Shown here: positions 1 through 10,537 of the stretch, one piece after another | Position numbering within the stretch: position 1 is the stretch's first letter | Layout of the letters: the number at the start of each line of letters is the position of its first letter | NCBI RefSeq assembly: GCF_963678635.1 | Contig: NC_087066.1 | Location: 48,273,129-48,337,128, forward strand | Reading direction: 5' to 3' | Origin: Symsagittifera roscoffensis | Taxonomy: Eukaryota; Xenacoelomorpha; Acoela; Convolutidae | DNA length: 64,000 nucleotides | The notes under the pieces: model-generated | The model's input: the letters and a program-made list of their open reading frames with translations, nothing else | Database searches by the model: none | What the model was told of the DNA's origin: nothing | Program-made: the position numbers and the translations under genes

Positions 1-469
1 ATCGTTTTAAAAAGACCTAATTGTTGACCTCGATTTAATTTGGAAGGCATACTTCGGCGCTTACGCGTGTTATAAGAACGCATTTTATCGCGCGTTAATT
101 ATCTCAAATTGAAAAATTAGCATTTTCAAACCAAAGTAAATCACAGGTGTTTTTTTTTAATTTGATTTTGGGGCAACTATATCTCTCAGATGTTATTAAA
201 AAAAGTCCATCAAAATGCTTAGCTAAGAAGTCGAAAATTGACAGAATAAAAAACCACCCCAAGCAGTATACCCCTGTTAAATGTTGGGATACGTAAGAGA
301 CTTATTTTGATATAGTTTTATCAGCAATTGATCCGGTAGTTTTGGGCGTTTCTCATAACAAAAGCAGTGCATTTATACTTATAAATGCATAAATGAATGC
401 TCTTAGGTAAATATGCACTCTTTGACTTCAATTCAAGTTCATTTGCTTGAAGGTAGGCAAAATGCACTC
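1..469. other. No gene seen
   Basis: AT-rich sequence with only short open frames in all six frames. I see no splice-bounded coding stretch and no recognisable element. Confidence 0.5.
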
Positions 470-1010
470 TCCAATCATGAAGGGCGAAAAAACAGGGTCA
501 ATTTTTAGTATCGGAAGCGGATTTATTTTTCCCAGAGTAATAAAAACTTTTCCTAGCAATCCAATTTTCTCAAATTGTGTTAATTTGTTTATAAAGTAAC
601 AATTATAAATTGCTTTTGAAATTCCAAGTTTTAGGGCCATATATTTTTCGTTTGAAATTCGAAAGTAGAAAAATCAATTCACTTCTTTTATTTTTATGCG
701 TTCATTGGCTCTTTTCCAACTGTCTGTTGGCAATGTTGTTTCATTTTGGGCTTTATCGACAAATTTGATTCATTGAAACAGTGCGATTCTCCTGTGGCTT
801 CTAAGGTAGTTTTTTAGATTTCCCAGAGGAGTAAAAACGTCTATTGATCCAGTGTTTTTTATTGGATTAGTTTTTCAAAAAAGTCAATCATAAAAGATTC
901 TTGTTTTTTTTTTCGTTGTAGCTCAAAAGTAGAAACACTTATTCGAAAAATTTTGCCATTTTTTGGTCTCCTGGAGTTCATTGACTTTTCCATACCAACC
1001 ATGTTGGCTA
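470..1010 (+). repeat. Dispersed repeat family B, one partial copy plus a second decayed fragment
   Basis: Positions 470-745 match the second half of the ~490-bp family B copy at 28.27-28.76 kb. They share the block built around a cccag..taaaaacttttcc string and the terminal string ending cttttccaactgtctgttgg (about 719-735). Positions 800-1010 look like another, more decayed copy of the same middle part. The short open frame on the minus strand at 428-640 lies inside this repeat and is not a gene. Confidence 0.55.
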
Positions 1011-1574
1011 TGTTTGCTTTACCAAGAAAGAACGTTTTGAATATTTTGGTTTCAGCTGGAACTTAAAACGGTTGGTGTCAATTATAAAACAGTTGATTAT
1101 GAGCGGGTAAAGAGATAAATAATATCTTGTTTTACATTGAATAAGCTATTAGTTACTTATTTTTCGAATCTATTATGAATGCCTCCTCCCGATAAAAACT
1201 CGAACAAAGAGTTTCGAACTTTTTTTGCTTTTTAGTACATTGCTAGTTGCACTTCTACTTATATACTAAATCACAGTCGGAATGCGCTATGGACGCAATG
1301 TTTAACTGAACTCAATGTTTTAGCTTTGTCGAATGCAGCGTTTAAAAAATTCTTTAGGATTTACGTTTAATTGAAGACCAATAATAGTCTAGAACTTTCA
1401 ATTTTTCTTAAGTCTGGAATATTTCCGAATTATTTTTGACAAAAATTCAATTCTTTAGACAAGATGAACTCATTTCAATTTCAAGGCTAGACATTACCTG
1501 TCAATTTTTCTGAAATTTCGCCTTTTCAGATTGAGTTTATTCTGAAATGAACCAACTAAAAACAGCAACCTCCT

Positions 1575-2475
1575 TGAAGAAAAACTAGCTTTTTGCAAAC
1601 CGATCTGTGCTATGAGAAATCTCGAAATAAATCAAATGTTCATCGCCTATAGCTTGCCTAGAAAACGTGAAATTTCTCGCCAGTCGGTTTGCTCTATGAC
1701 AGAGTTTGACTTATTTCGAAGTTTCATCGCATGCTGTAGCGTTTCAGCGTGCTCAAAGTTTCAGCGTGCTCATAAAAACTTCTGAAAGATTTCAAGCTAT
1801 TTCATAAAGTGAATCGTTTTGTGAAAAATCTTAAATTTCATTAAGCAAAACTTTTAGTTGACTTTTTGCAATTTTTTCGCAAGCAGATTTGCCCTTTTAA
1901 ACGTTTCAAAGCTTAGAGCCTTAATAGCTGGCTTTGAGCAATTTAAGTTTTTCGCAAAACGATTCGATCTGCGAAATAGTTTGAAATAATTATTCAAACT
2001 TTCATAGCTTGCTTAGAAAAGCTTGTTTTTCGCAAACCAATTTGGTTTAGGAAACATTCTGAAAAATTTCATAGCTTGCTCTTGAAAATCAGTCTTGTGA
2101 ATCCATTAGATCTATGAATTAACTTGAAATGTTTCGATTTACAAAGCTTGAATAGCTTGCTTAGAAGTACTTAATTTCATAGCTTGATTAGCTTCAAAAT
2201 GAAAGCGTAAACGTTTGCGATCCAATTCAGTTCGTTTCAAAGTTTCTTAAGTTGATTAGCTTGCTGAGAACAACGAAATTTTTTTTCTATCCGATTCCCT
2301 TTATGTTATAATTTGAAACGTTTCATAGCGTGAATACCTTGCTTAGAAAGTTAAAATGTTTCAAAGTTTCATCCAATGCTTGCTTAAACAAGGTTCATAA
2401 AGTTCATAGCTTGATCAGAACAACAACTAATTTTTGCGAGCAGATTAATCATTTGAGACAGGCTTGCTGCTAGTT
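1575..2475. repeat. Degenerate tandem (minisatellite-like) array
   Basis: About ten imperfect units of roughly 80-110 bp succeed one another. Each alternates a 'tcgcaaaccgattt' type string with a 'catagcttgcttagaaaa' type string; examples start near 1595, 1675, 1870, 1950, 2030, 2140, 2220 and 2320. Unit length and sequence drift strongly, so the array is old. It ends just before the histidine-rich exon. I see no coding capacity. Confidence 0.55.
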
Positions 2476-2539
2476 TTTGTTCATTTTGATTGGAATTTTT
2501 CTTAAGTACAGCCTTAATCATGCAATTATTTTCTCACAG

Positions 2540-2912
2540 ACTGGAAACATCCGAACCAAACTTGTCGAGTATCAACGGCAATCCCGTCGTTAATGACAGA
2601 ATAGGCGGAAGCTCATTAGGACGCAGATCCAGTACTGGTGGCATACAGCGAATCCGCCACCAGCCGCAGCATTTCATGCACTCTCGTCATCAGCATCGTC
2701 ATAGCCATGTCTATATCTCGCATCCTCACTTGCATCACCATCCGGATGTGCATCACCCTCACAGAGTGATCCCTGAGATCCCAGAGCATGTACCCTTACA
2801 TCACCACCACAGAGCGATCCCTGAGATCTCAGAGCCTCCGGAGACATGGGCTCCTAGGGTTAGGATGGACTGGGAACACTTCGACTGTAACATGAACCAT
2901 TGGTGGTTCTAG
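2540..2912 (+). CDS. Histidine-rich terminal exon of an unidentified gene
   Basis: This looks like the last coding exon of a gene whose upstream exons I cannot find. A good acceptor (ttattttctcacag) ends at 2539; an alternative acceptor ends at 2511. The open frame then runs about 124 codons to a TAG at 2910-2912. The N-terminal part is polar and Ser/Gly-rich. The centre and C-terminal part are rich in His, with runs such as HSRHQHRHSH and LHHHPDVHHPH. Two imperfect copies of a module reading roughly HPHRVIPEIPEH / HHHRAIPEISEP follow, and the chain ends in an aromatic tail (MNHWWF). No domain is recognised. Metal binding is possible from composition only. The exon is less AT-rich than its surroundings, which supports real coding. 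Confidence 0.45.
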
Positions 2913-3524
2913 GTCTAGTGGGGATGCAGGGCTGGTCTTGAGGAATCCGAGCCTGTGTTGGAGATTCACACTTTACATCAGATCTTTTTTTTGTAATTTT
3001 GTTCTTTAAAGGAGCTCCCTTTTTAGGGTTTAAACCAAAAAAAATGGTGTTTTTATTTAGGCGTGCGCGAGTTGCATCATAATTATTATTTATTGCGTGG
3101 AATCCACGAAAATGGATGCTGTTAAGTTGTTCTAAATGGGGTAATCAAGTTTTCGATTTTCTGGGATAAGTGGGGAGGATATCGAGCCCTCCTCAACCCT
3201 CCTTGACCACAAATGCTAACATTGTTTAAATTTAGGAATGCTTAAAGCTCCGATGCAAATATCAAATCTGAAAGTAAAACTACGTTAAAAGTATTTTTAT
3301 GCTGTGGACTGTTCTGAAGTTGCATTTCTGGTATCTCATTTCAACAGTCACCAGTCCAAGGCAAAATACTAGAAACAGAATTTATGCGCGACTAAGGCAA
3401 CTAAGTTTTTTGACAAATCCGATCCATGCATTTTTAATGTTCGTGATCATACACTGGAACTGTTCTTAATTGGTTCACAATTATCTGGACGCATGGGTTT
3501 TCAATTTGGTCTTTTCTCTTTCAG
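2913..3524. other. No gene seen between the His-rich exon and the eIF2-alpha pseudogene
   Basis: Probably the 3' UTR of the preceding exon followed by non-coding sequence. No canonical AATAAA is obvious on the plus strand close to the stop. Confidence 0.4.
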
Positions 3525-3667
3525 ATGAGCAATGTCTTCTGTGAACCTGAAGTGCAGGTTCTACAGGGCCAAAATCCCTGTAAATGAAGAGTAAGCTGTG
3601 GTCACTATCGAACTGATCGAAGACACGGACAATTACGTGTAGCTCCTCGAACACCACAATATTGAAG
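3525..3667 (+). pseudogene. EIF2S1: eIF2-alpha pseudogene, N-terminal exon
   Basis: After a strong acceptor (tcttttctctttcag, ending 3524) an ATG at 3532-3534 opens a frame that reads like the start of translation initiation factor 2 subunit alpha. The segment LKCRFYRAKIPV is followed by YV-stop-LLEHHNIEG, aligning with the family's N-terminal S1/OB-fold (CRFY..K.P...YV.LLEYNNIEG). Two in-frame stops break it: TAA at 3592-3594 and TAG at 3640-3642. The exon stops at a GT donor (GAAG/GTAGAA) at 3668, at the family's NIEG junction in phase 1, so this is a copy with introns and not a retrocopy. The matching next exon is at 21296. I am confident of the homology. Non-function is inferred from the stops, because TAA and TAG act as ordinary stops elsewhere in the window. 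Confidence 0.8.
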
Positions 3668-4653
3668 GTAGAAGAAACACTTAACTAGCTTTTTGATCTG
3701 TATGCCCTATGGTATCAAAACCATTTTTTTTGCTGCACGAAGAATCGAACTATAACCAAAGCGGATGCGTTCGTATAACTATGAAGAGTCATTATTTAAT
3801 TGATTCACTTGAAGTATTGTCTTTAAAGCTTTCAAAAAAAAATGTACGGCCTTGTTGACAACCCCCAATAAGCTCAAGGAAGAGGATGATAGATTGGTTG
3901 TAAGTTGGAATTTTCAGCCAACCAAAAGCGACTTTTCCCATCGCAAGCAATTTCAATTTCAATTGCGAGATGAAGTGAACTGTACTCGGAACTAGACAAC
4001 TTTTCTTACAGGCGACAGGATCGGTCTATAATAGTTTCTTCGACTTAGTTTATCCCGTCTCCTTTTCTGTCTGCTAATTTACAATGCTAAGTTTGTGTTG
4101 CTGTGGAAGTGTTGCGAAGCTGTGCTTCGCCTCTGTAATTTCAATTTAAGACCGTCAATTGTCCTTTTTGATATGTTTCTTCTAAAACGCGTTGCATTCG
4201 AGATAATTCATGAACTTTGTGAATTGATGCTCATTTTTTTACGGGCTAGCTCGCCATTTCATGATTGTGATGTATCCCAAGTGGTGCAAAAGTTCGCTTA
4301 TCCTATTTGTAAGAATCTCAAAAAGTTGTTAATGCAAGTATGTGCAAGTATCGTCATAAATTGCTTGCGATCTGCGACTTAGCCCCGGTATTTTTTTCTT
4401 AGCATGAGGAAACGCTGCTTGTTAGTTCGAATTCATTATTTTTTAAAAGTTCTTAGTAGCATTATTTTCAAGCGTTCTATTTTGAAGCGCGTTCTTTGCT
4501 GGCTGGCATCTGCTATTATCGGATGTATGCCAGTCAGATCAGATGGCGAAGCCGCGGAGGCGTGTGACTGATAATCTGGGGTTCCGTGGAGCGAATCCAT
4601 TGGTCTTTTTTTTCAAATTCATCTTTATACCAGAATATATTTTGTATGTTTTA
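3668..4653. other. Non-coding stretch of the pseudogene intron with one repeat-end hairpin
   Basis: The only structured signal is a perfect hairpin GCGAAGC-TGT-GCTTCGC at 4113-4130 followed by CTCTGTAATT. The same motif closes other repeats in this window. The open frame at 4095-4382 covers this hairpin and has no protein-like features, so I do not call it. Confidence 0.5.
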
Positions 4654-5591
4654 CACAAGCAAAGCTTGTGATTATATGCACTCTTTTTTTTCCAACTTAA
4701 GTAGCAAATATTAGCAGGGGCGGATTAAGGGGGGGGGGGGCGGGGGGGCGGACGCCTCTCCCCCTCAGGGATTCGACCCCCTGCCGACCCAAAGGGTCCC
4801 CCCTTTGATACTTTTTCAGAAATCCATTTTTGGCCGACCGACACTAAAATTTTTCTAAAGGCGCCTTTGGCGCCAATATATACTAACTTTGAGGGGGAGC
4901 GCGCGCCAAAAAAAAGCGATTTTTTTGTCAAAATTTTTCAAACATTGCCCAAAAACGGCTTTTTTGACTGTTTTTTTAAAAATTTGCCTGCGGCGCAGAA
5001 AATTTAGCCAATATAGGGGCAAAACAGTGCTTTGGGAGAGCTCGAAAAATCAATTTGGTCGACCTAAAAAAAAAAAGGTCGTCAAAATTTTTGAAAATTT
5101 TTTGAAAATCCGCCCCCCTCGAGAAAATCCTAGATCCACCCCTGAATATTAGTGTTCATTTTGATGGTGTTTTTTTATTGCAGTATGTGCATAAGATCAA
5201 TAACCAGCTATTAAGAACAGCCAATTCTAAGGATCTTAACACAGACTATTATATTACAAAAAGCACTTTAGCTTCACGGTATCATGGATCTGTAGAGTAG
5301 TGATAGGAAAGGAGACCCGCAACAAAATAAGAGGGTTCGATCCTGGGCTGAGTCGGATGTTTTTAATGAATTTTTTCGTATAAATTGAGGCATTTCAGTT
5401 GGTAAATTTCTTTTTTTTTCAAATTGACCGGTACGGCTAATGCGTCATAATTGGCTTGAGTCTTTTAGCAATTGTGTAGACTCATCGTTGGCGTGCGTCA
5501 CTTAAGAAATTATGTAGACTCAAAGTTTTAATCATTCAGTTTTTCCCAGTAGCGTTATCAGTCTTTTTTTCTTGTGTATGCGAAGTGCAAC
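4654..5591 (+). repeat. Repeat family A, copy 1 (hairpin-ended, internal tRNA-like Pol III box), split by a hAT-like insertion
   Basis: The left end is the palindrome CACAAGC-AAA-GCTTGTG (4654-4670). The right end is GCGAAGTGCAAC (5580-5591). Inside is a tRNA-like segment (about 5285-5355) containing a Pol III box B-like string, gggttcgatcc. Copies 2 (29898-30993) and 3 (59304-59837, reversed) share both ends and the middle. The stretch 4715-5144 is a later insertion. The element is non-coding; a tRNA-derived SINE or a Helitron/Helentron-like non-autonomous element are both possible. Confidence 0.65.
4715..5144. mobile_element. hAT-type non-autonomous DNA transposon (MITE, 430 bp)
   Basis: Imperfect terminal inverted repeats start CAGGGGCGGATTAAGG on the left and, read inwards from the right, CAGGGGTGGATCTAGG. 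The element is flanked by a perfect 8-bp target-site duplication AATATTAG (4707-4714 and 5145-5152). TIRs starting CAGGGG with 8-bp duplications are typical of hAT elements. The interior holds a G/C homopolymer block (4730-4750) and no transposase; the short open frames in it are not genes. It interrupts repeat family A copy 1, so it is the younger of the two. Confidence 0.85.
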
Positions 5592-6327
5592 GTTTTTACG
5601 CTCGCCCTCAATATGTCCATTTTTATGCTCGCCATTTAGCAAGCGTTATCAAATCGGATTATTGACTTTTCTCAGGTAAACAACTTGTTAAACAAAAGCA
5701 TGTCGAGTCATTTGGCATGCAGCTCTCTTTCATAGTATATTTTCAGTGTTTCATTTTCAACATGCTTTCGAAGTTATTTGAAATTTTTTTTTCATTTGTA
5801 AATTTACCAATTCAGATTTGGTATATTTCAGTTGTTTCATTTTTCTCATTTTTTTGCTCATTTGGTAGAATAAGCATCGGCTTATAATATATTGATCTAA
5901 TTGCTCTATATTGCGTATTTGATGGCAAAAAGGTTCTCACGAGGGTGTGCTTGGGGGACAGAAGTTATTGTTGAAATTCAAAGAGCTTCAATGCCATGTA
6001 GTTTTTACTTTTTAAACTCGCAAGTTGAAATTTGATTTTCAAAACTAAACGAGTCATTTTTTTTCCGTTTCCTTGCGTTTATTTAATCCTTTTAAACTCT
6101 CTGTGTGCTGTTTTCGACATTTTTTTCAAAAATTTTCTGTTTCAGCGGATTTCATTCTATTTTCTGTAAATTAGCTGATTGTGTTATATCTCAAGTGGTG
6201 TTTCTTCGCCTCTGGTATTCTCTATGTACAAGGAAATGTACAATGAAATGTACCATCTGTCGTCGTCAATGTCAAATATCCAGATGATTCAAGTCCCCCC
6301 CCCCCAAGCTAGCTAAAGCGTGATCAA
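5592..6327. other. No gene seen
   Basis: AT-rich sequence with a poly-C run at about 6294-6304 just upstream of the LINE. No coding or structured feature is recognised. Confidence 0.4.
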
Positions 6328-6408
6328 GTCTAATTGTTGTGATAAACTTAATTGTTGTGTTAGCCTAATTGTTGTGATAAACTTATTAAATAGTTTCAGA
6401 GGCAGTAA

Positions 6409-7353
6409 ATGATCATGACTGATATCCAACCTGACAATATCCCTAATGCTGATGCTGATTCAAACAACATATTGCAAATGCATACTGAAGCTGAAACCAA
6501 TACCGAAGATATTCCCGCACTAAGGTACCAAGGTATGACGCCCATCCCAAAGTCATGCAGTAAACGGGGATGTGTGGTGCTGAGCCCCATAGAACAGGAG
6601 ACAACTGCTGATAACAACCTAGTGCAATTAATCCAAACTACCATCAAAACATCAATCAACGAAATTATCCCAATAATGTTTGGAAACCTGAAAAATGAGA
6701 TGAAAGAGCTGATGAAGACTATGGTCACGGATGCTACGGAAGACATGAAGAAACAAATTCTCTCCGAAGTTAAAGCTCAATTATCTGCGCAAGAAGCACG
6801 CTGCTACCTCAAAAGTCTGTCAGAAGCTGAGATGGTGGAAAGCTACACTCGAAGAGAAAATATCCGGATTATCGGTGTAGCGAGCGATACCGGAGCGCAA
6901 GAATCCAATGAAGAGACAGCAAACAAAGTGATAAAAATTGCAAATGAAATCGGTTCAAGCGTCAACAAGCAAGACATATCTGTTGCTCATCGCCTGCCGG
7001 GTCGGGGCACCACAAAGCCAATAATTGTTCGTTTTTGTCGCAGAACAGCTAAAATAGATATATTAAAGAAGAAACGCCAGCTAAATGAGACTGAGGGCAT
7101 GAAAGAGGTGAAAATATTCGAAGATCTTACCAAAGCGAGACTCAACTTTCTAAAATTGATGAAAACAGATGAGCGCATCGCTTCCGCTTGGTCCAGAGAG
7201 GGCAATATATTCTTCCAGTACAGAAATGACAACTATACAAATAAAATTACTGGGCTCTATGAGGGTGGTCACACACTTGGTTACTATTATAATGATGTTA
7301 TAAATTGCTTCACTGGTGTTTTCAACCAACCGGAGGCCCCCTCCGGAACCTAA
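6409..7353 (+). CDS. LINE ORF1 protein (coiled coil plus RRM-like, 314 aa)
   Basis: This encodes the RNA-binding ORF1 protein of the LINE, thought to package the element's RNA. Residues about 65-130 form a charged Lys/Glu/Met/Leu-rich helical stretch suggesting a coiled coil. From about residue 145 the pattern ENIRIIGVA, then DISVAHRLPG, then KPIIVRF resembles the RRM-like core of L1/CR1-type ORF1 proteins. A basic C-terminal part follows, with KKKRQLNET and later GNIFFQYR. No zinc knuckle is present. The start at 6409 gives the long form (MIMTD); the second Met lies two codons on. The last 38 nt overlap ORF2 in another frame, which suggests reinitiation or coupled translation of ORF2. Confidence 0.75.
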   Translation: MIMTDIQPDNIPNADADSNNILQMHTEAETNTEDIPALRYQGMTPIPKSCSKRGCVVLSPIEQETTADNNLVQLIQTTIKTSINEIIPIMFGNLKNEMKELMKTMVTDATEDMKKQILSEVKAQLSAQEARCYLKSLSEAEMVESYTRRENIRIIGVASDTGAQESNEETANKVIKIANEIGSSVNKQDISVAHRLPGRGTTKPIIVRFCRRTAKIDILKKKRQLNETEGMKEVKIFEDLTKARLNFLKLMKTDERIASAWSREGNIFFQYRNDNYTNKITGLYEGGHTLGYYYNDVINCFTGVFNQPEAPSGT

Positions 7354-10210
7354 ATTTTCTGTGCTACATATAAATGTTCGCTCTTTGAAAGGTCATCTTA
7401 ACGAATTGGAAGCACTAGTATATAGTCTTGAGTCTCCTCCCCCCATTCTTTGCCTATCAGAAACGTGGCCAACAGAAAATGATGATAATAAATGCTATCT
7501 CATTGATGGTTACAATAAGTTTGCAACATGCAACCGTAAAACTCGCGGAGGCGGAGTAATGATACAAATACGCAAAGATTTCAAGCTTATAAAACAAATC
7601 AGCACAACCCTCGAGGAATGCATTCTAGTGGTTATTGAAAAAGATAACTACCAATTCAAAGTAGCAGTAATCTACAACCCACCTAGAATTAACAAACTAC
7701 GGTTCATAGATACATTCGAGAATTTTTTAGAAGAAAACTATTCGCCATCAACTCCTTTTATAATCTGTGGCGACATTAACATTGACATATCAAAGATTAA
7801 TCAACTATCGAACAATTACATGAACTGTATTTTTGCAAATGGATTCGAACTAGGTGATACAAAAGCAACAAGAGTTACTCAAACATCAAACACTTGTCTA
7901 GATCATTTCATTTATCAAAACCTGAATGAAGCCTATCAACACACTTTAGAATACCAAAATTTCTCTGATCATTTTCCTGTCCTCTTGCAATGGACTCCAC
8001 CTAGTTTAAAAAATGAAAAAACTCAGACTTTTCGTGACCTTAATTTTGTCAAAGATAAAGATAAATCCAATAAGTACATAAACTCATTGCAAATTGAATT
8101 GAATGAAAAAGAGTTAGAAATCTGCAATATTGCAGATCCATCAGCAGCATTTAACATTTTTTCTGCGGTTTTTAATAAAGTTACCACAAATTTTGCACCC
8201 ATGCGGGAAAACACAATTACTGATTTAAAAAAACCGAAATGGTTCAACAACAAGTTGAAAAATTTAAGAACCAAAGGAAACAGAGCACATCGTTCATGGG
8301 AATGTCAACCAAATAATTCCAATTTATTGGAAAATTTTAAGAACTTAAGATTTAAGCTAGAAAAAGAAATTAAAGGAGCAAAACGGAAGTTTTACCGTAA
8401 CAAATTCTCTGCATGTATTGGGGACTCAAGACAAACATATAAATTACTCAATGATTTAAGTGGTAAAAATATATATGATGCAAACGTACCAATACTAGAG
8501 TCATGTCAGCAGCACTCTGTAACTCCATCAACTTTTGATGTCGCTGAACGATTTAATGTTTTTTTCTCCGAAATTGGCACTCAACTTAAAAAAGACATGG
8601 ACTGTCTACCATTACCACCTCTTAAACAAGTGGGACACTCAATGTTTCTTTATCAGGTTACTGAACTTGAAGTAGAACAAATAATTAACAAACTTGATAA
8701 TAAATCGTCGTCGGGTGATGACAATATTAATAACATTTTAGTTAAATTGTCGGTATCTGCTACCGTTCCGTATTTAACCCTGTTAATAAATAAATCCTTC
8801 AGCCAAGGCATTTTTCCTGATAAATTAAAAAGAGCAAAAGTCATACCCATGTATAAAAGTGGTTCCAGAGTTGATGAGAATAATTACCGACCAATATCGC
8901 TATTAATTGTCTGGAGTAAAATATTTGAAAGAGCCATGTACACTCGTATTTACAATTATCTTGAAAAATTCTCACTTATTTATACTAGACAATTTAGGTT
9001 TCGGTCAAAGCATAGTACAATAGACGCACTCGTTGATTTTACTGAAAAAATGCGGTCATGTGGTAATCAAAATGTTGTTACTTTCTTTTTTGATTTGAAA
9101 AAAGCATTTGATACAATTGAACATTCTCTTTTATTACAGAAGTTAGAGTCCTATGGAATCAGAGGAATTACTTATGATTGGTTTGAATCGTATTTAATGA
9201 ACAGAAAACAACGTGTAGAAATAAATAGCGTTTCTTCAAACTGGTCTTCTATAAAATGCGGTGTTCCTCAAGGATCAATTTTGGGTCCCTTACTCTTTCT
9301 TATATATATAAATGACCTTCCTCATGTTTGCAAATCATCTGAAGTTGTCCTCTTTGCAGACGACACCAATGTCACTGCTTTAGGACAAGTAAATGTTGCA
9401 ATTGAAAATGACATCTCTTACTTGAACTACTGGCTAAATGCCAATAAATTAGTTATTAATATGGATAAAACAGTACAAATGAATATTAAGACTTCCAATT
9501 CAATGAACTTTCAATTAAACAGCTGTGCTATTAAAACTGAACCTGTTTGTAAATACCTAGGGATATATGTAGACTCAAAATTATCCTTCTTTTCGCAAAT
9601 TGATTATGTAAGAATGCGATTAGCGAAACAGTCAGGCATTATTTCAAAATTACGGTATTTTGCTCCACGTCATCAGCTTTTAGACTACTATCGAACTAAC
9701 ATTAAATCAACTATCCAATACGGTATTCTTGTTTACGGTTGTTGCAGCTACTCTTCTTTAATGCCGATTTACATACTTCAAAGAAAGATCTTAAAATTGA
9801 TTTACTTCCGAAATCGTCGCGAACAATCGGATGACATTTTTATTAGAAATCAACTGCTAACCGTGCACGAGCTTCATGTGTATGAATTATTAAAATTTGT
9901 ACTCCGATCAGTAAACAAACTACACAGTGAGGATTTTTTGAATAATGTGTTTGAATTCGAAAATCCCACTAAAGTAACGCGTAGGGCTAATTTAAACCTC
10001 CTTAAAGAATCATTTAGAAAAAAACGATTTGAACGGCAATCAATTGCCTATCGGGGGTCTAGGCTTTACAACGTATTGAAAACTAGAGGCTTACTCGAAG
10101 ATGGGATAGAAAATGCAAAAATTGGAAAAATTACAAGTTTTTATCATAAATTTAAGAATGGATACCTGCTAGGTAACAACGAGCTGGCAACTTTAGTTTT
10201 CAGTTTTTAA
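7316..10210 (+). CDS. LINE ORF2: endonuclease plus reverse transcriptase (964 aa)
   Basis: This is the enzyme that nicks target DNA and copies the LINE RNA by target-primed reverse transcription. The N-terminal part is an apurinic-like endonuclease with visible motifs HINVRS, LSETW, GDINIDI, LDHF and SDHFPV. The RT domain has NYRPISLL, FFFDLKKAFDTIEH, GVPQGSILGPLLFLIYINDL and the catalytic FADD in VVLFADDTNV. After it come KYLGIYVD and the family's C-terminal region. Length and domain order suit CR1/Jockey elements. Two conserved spots look odd: the usual QFGFR reads QFRFR, and the usual LLPV(L/F)SKIFE reads LLIVWSKIFE. No stop or frameshift is present, so insertion was probably fairly recent. 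Confidence 0.9.
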   Translation: MFSTNRRPPPEPKFSVLHINVRSLKGHLNELEALVYSLESPPPILCLSETWPTENDDNKCYLIDGYNKFATCNRKTRGGGVMIQIRKDFKLIKQISTTLEECILVVIEKDNYQFKVAVIYNPPRINKLRFIDTFENFLEENYSPSTPFIICGDINIDISKINQLSNNYMNCIFANGFELGDTKATRVTQTSNTCLDHFIYQNLNEAYQHTLEYQNFSDHFPVLLQWTPPSLKNEKTQTFRDLNFVKDKDKSNKYINSLQIELNEKELEICNIADPSAAFNIFSAVFNKVTTNFAPMRENTITDLKKPKWFNNKLKNLRTKGNRAHRSWECQPNNSNLLENFKNLRFKLEKEIKGAKRKFYRNKFSACIGDSRQTYKLLNDLSGKNIYDANVPILESCQQHSVTPSTFDVAERFNVFFSEIGTQLKKDMDCLPLPPLKQVGHSMFLYQVTELEVEQIINKLDNKSSSGDDNINNILVKLSVSATVPYLTLLINKSFSQGIFPDKLKRAKVIPMYKSGSRVDENNYRPISLLIVWSKIFERAMYTRIYNYLEKFSLIYTRQFRFRSKHSTIDALVDFTEKMRSCGNQNVVTFFFDLKKAFDTIEHSLLLQKLESYGIRGITYDWFESYLMNRKQRVEINSVSSNWSSIKCGVPQGSILGPLLFLIYINDLPHVCKSSEVVLFADDTNVTALGQVNVAIENDISYLNYWLNANKLVINMDKTVQMNIKTSNSMNFQLNSCAIKTEPVCKYLGIYVDSKLSFFSQIDYVRMRLAKQSGIISKLRYFAPRHQLLDYYRTNIKSTIQYGILVYGCCSYSSLMPIYILQRKILKLIYFRNRREQSDDIFIRNQLLTVHELHVYELLKFVLRSVNKLHSEDFLNNVFEFENPTKVTRRANLNLLKESFRKKRFERQSIAYRGSRLYNVLKTRGLLEDGIENAKIGKITSFYHKFKNGYLLGNNELATLVFSF

Positions 10211-10505
10211 TTTTTGTGTAATTTCAGTACCTTGGTTAAATGCTACAGGACAATCAACTATAGGTTGCGATTTATGTGAAAAAATATGACCCTCCAGAAC
10301 CTTTTAGTTTAGGAGATATGGCCCTTTTTATGATTTTTTGAATTTTTTCTCAATAATTATTTTCTTCAATTTTTTTTTTGAAGCGACGTGTTCCCATGCC
10401 GGAGCATCAGCTGAACTGCTATAGGTAGCGCTATGAAGAACAATATGTTTTCAATTAGGTAAAAATCAAAATCACGTATTTTTTTGTTTTTTTGTTAATT
10501 TCTTC

Positions 10506-10537
<32 letters not shown>

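Noticed and set aside
4095-4382. 95-codon open frame
   Set aside because: It runs through a repeat-end hairpin, lacks any domain or splice context, and is what AT/GC-mixed chance frames look like.
4725-5152. Open frames on both strands in the G/C-rich block
   Set aside because: They lie wholly inside the hAT-type MITE and encode low-complexity Lys/Pro-rich peptides.
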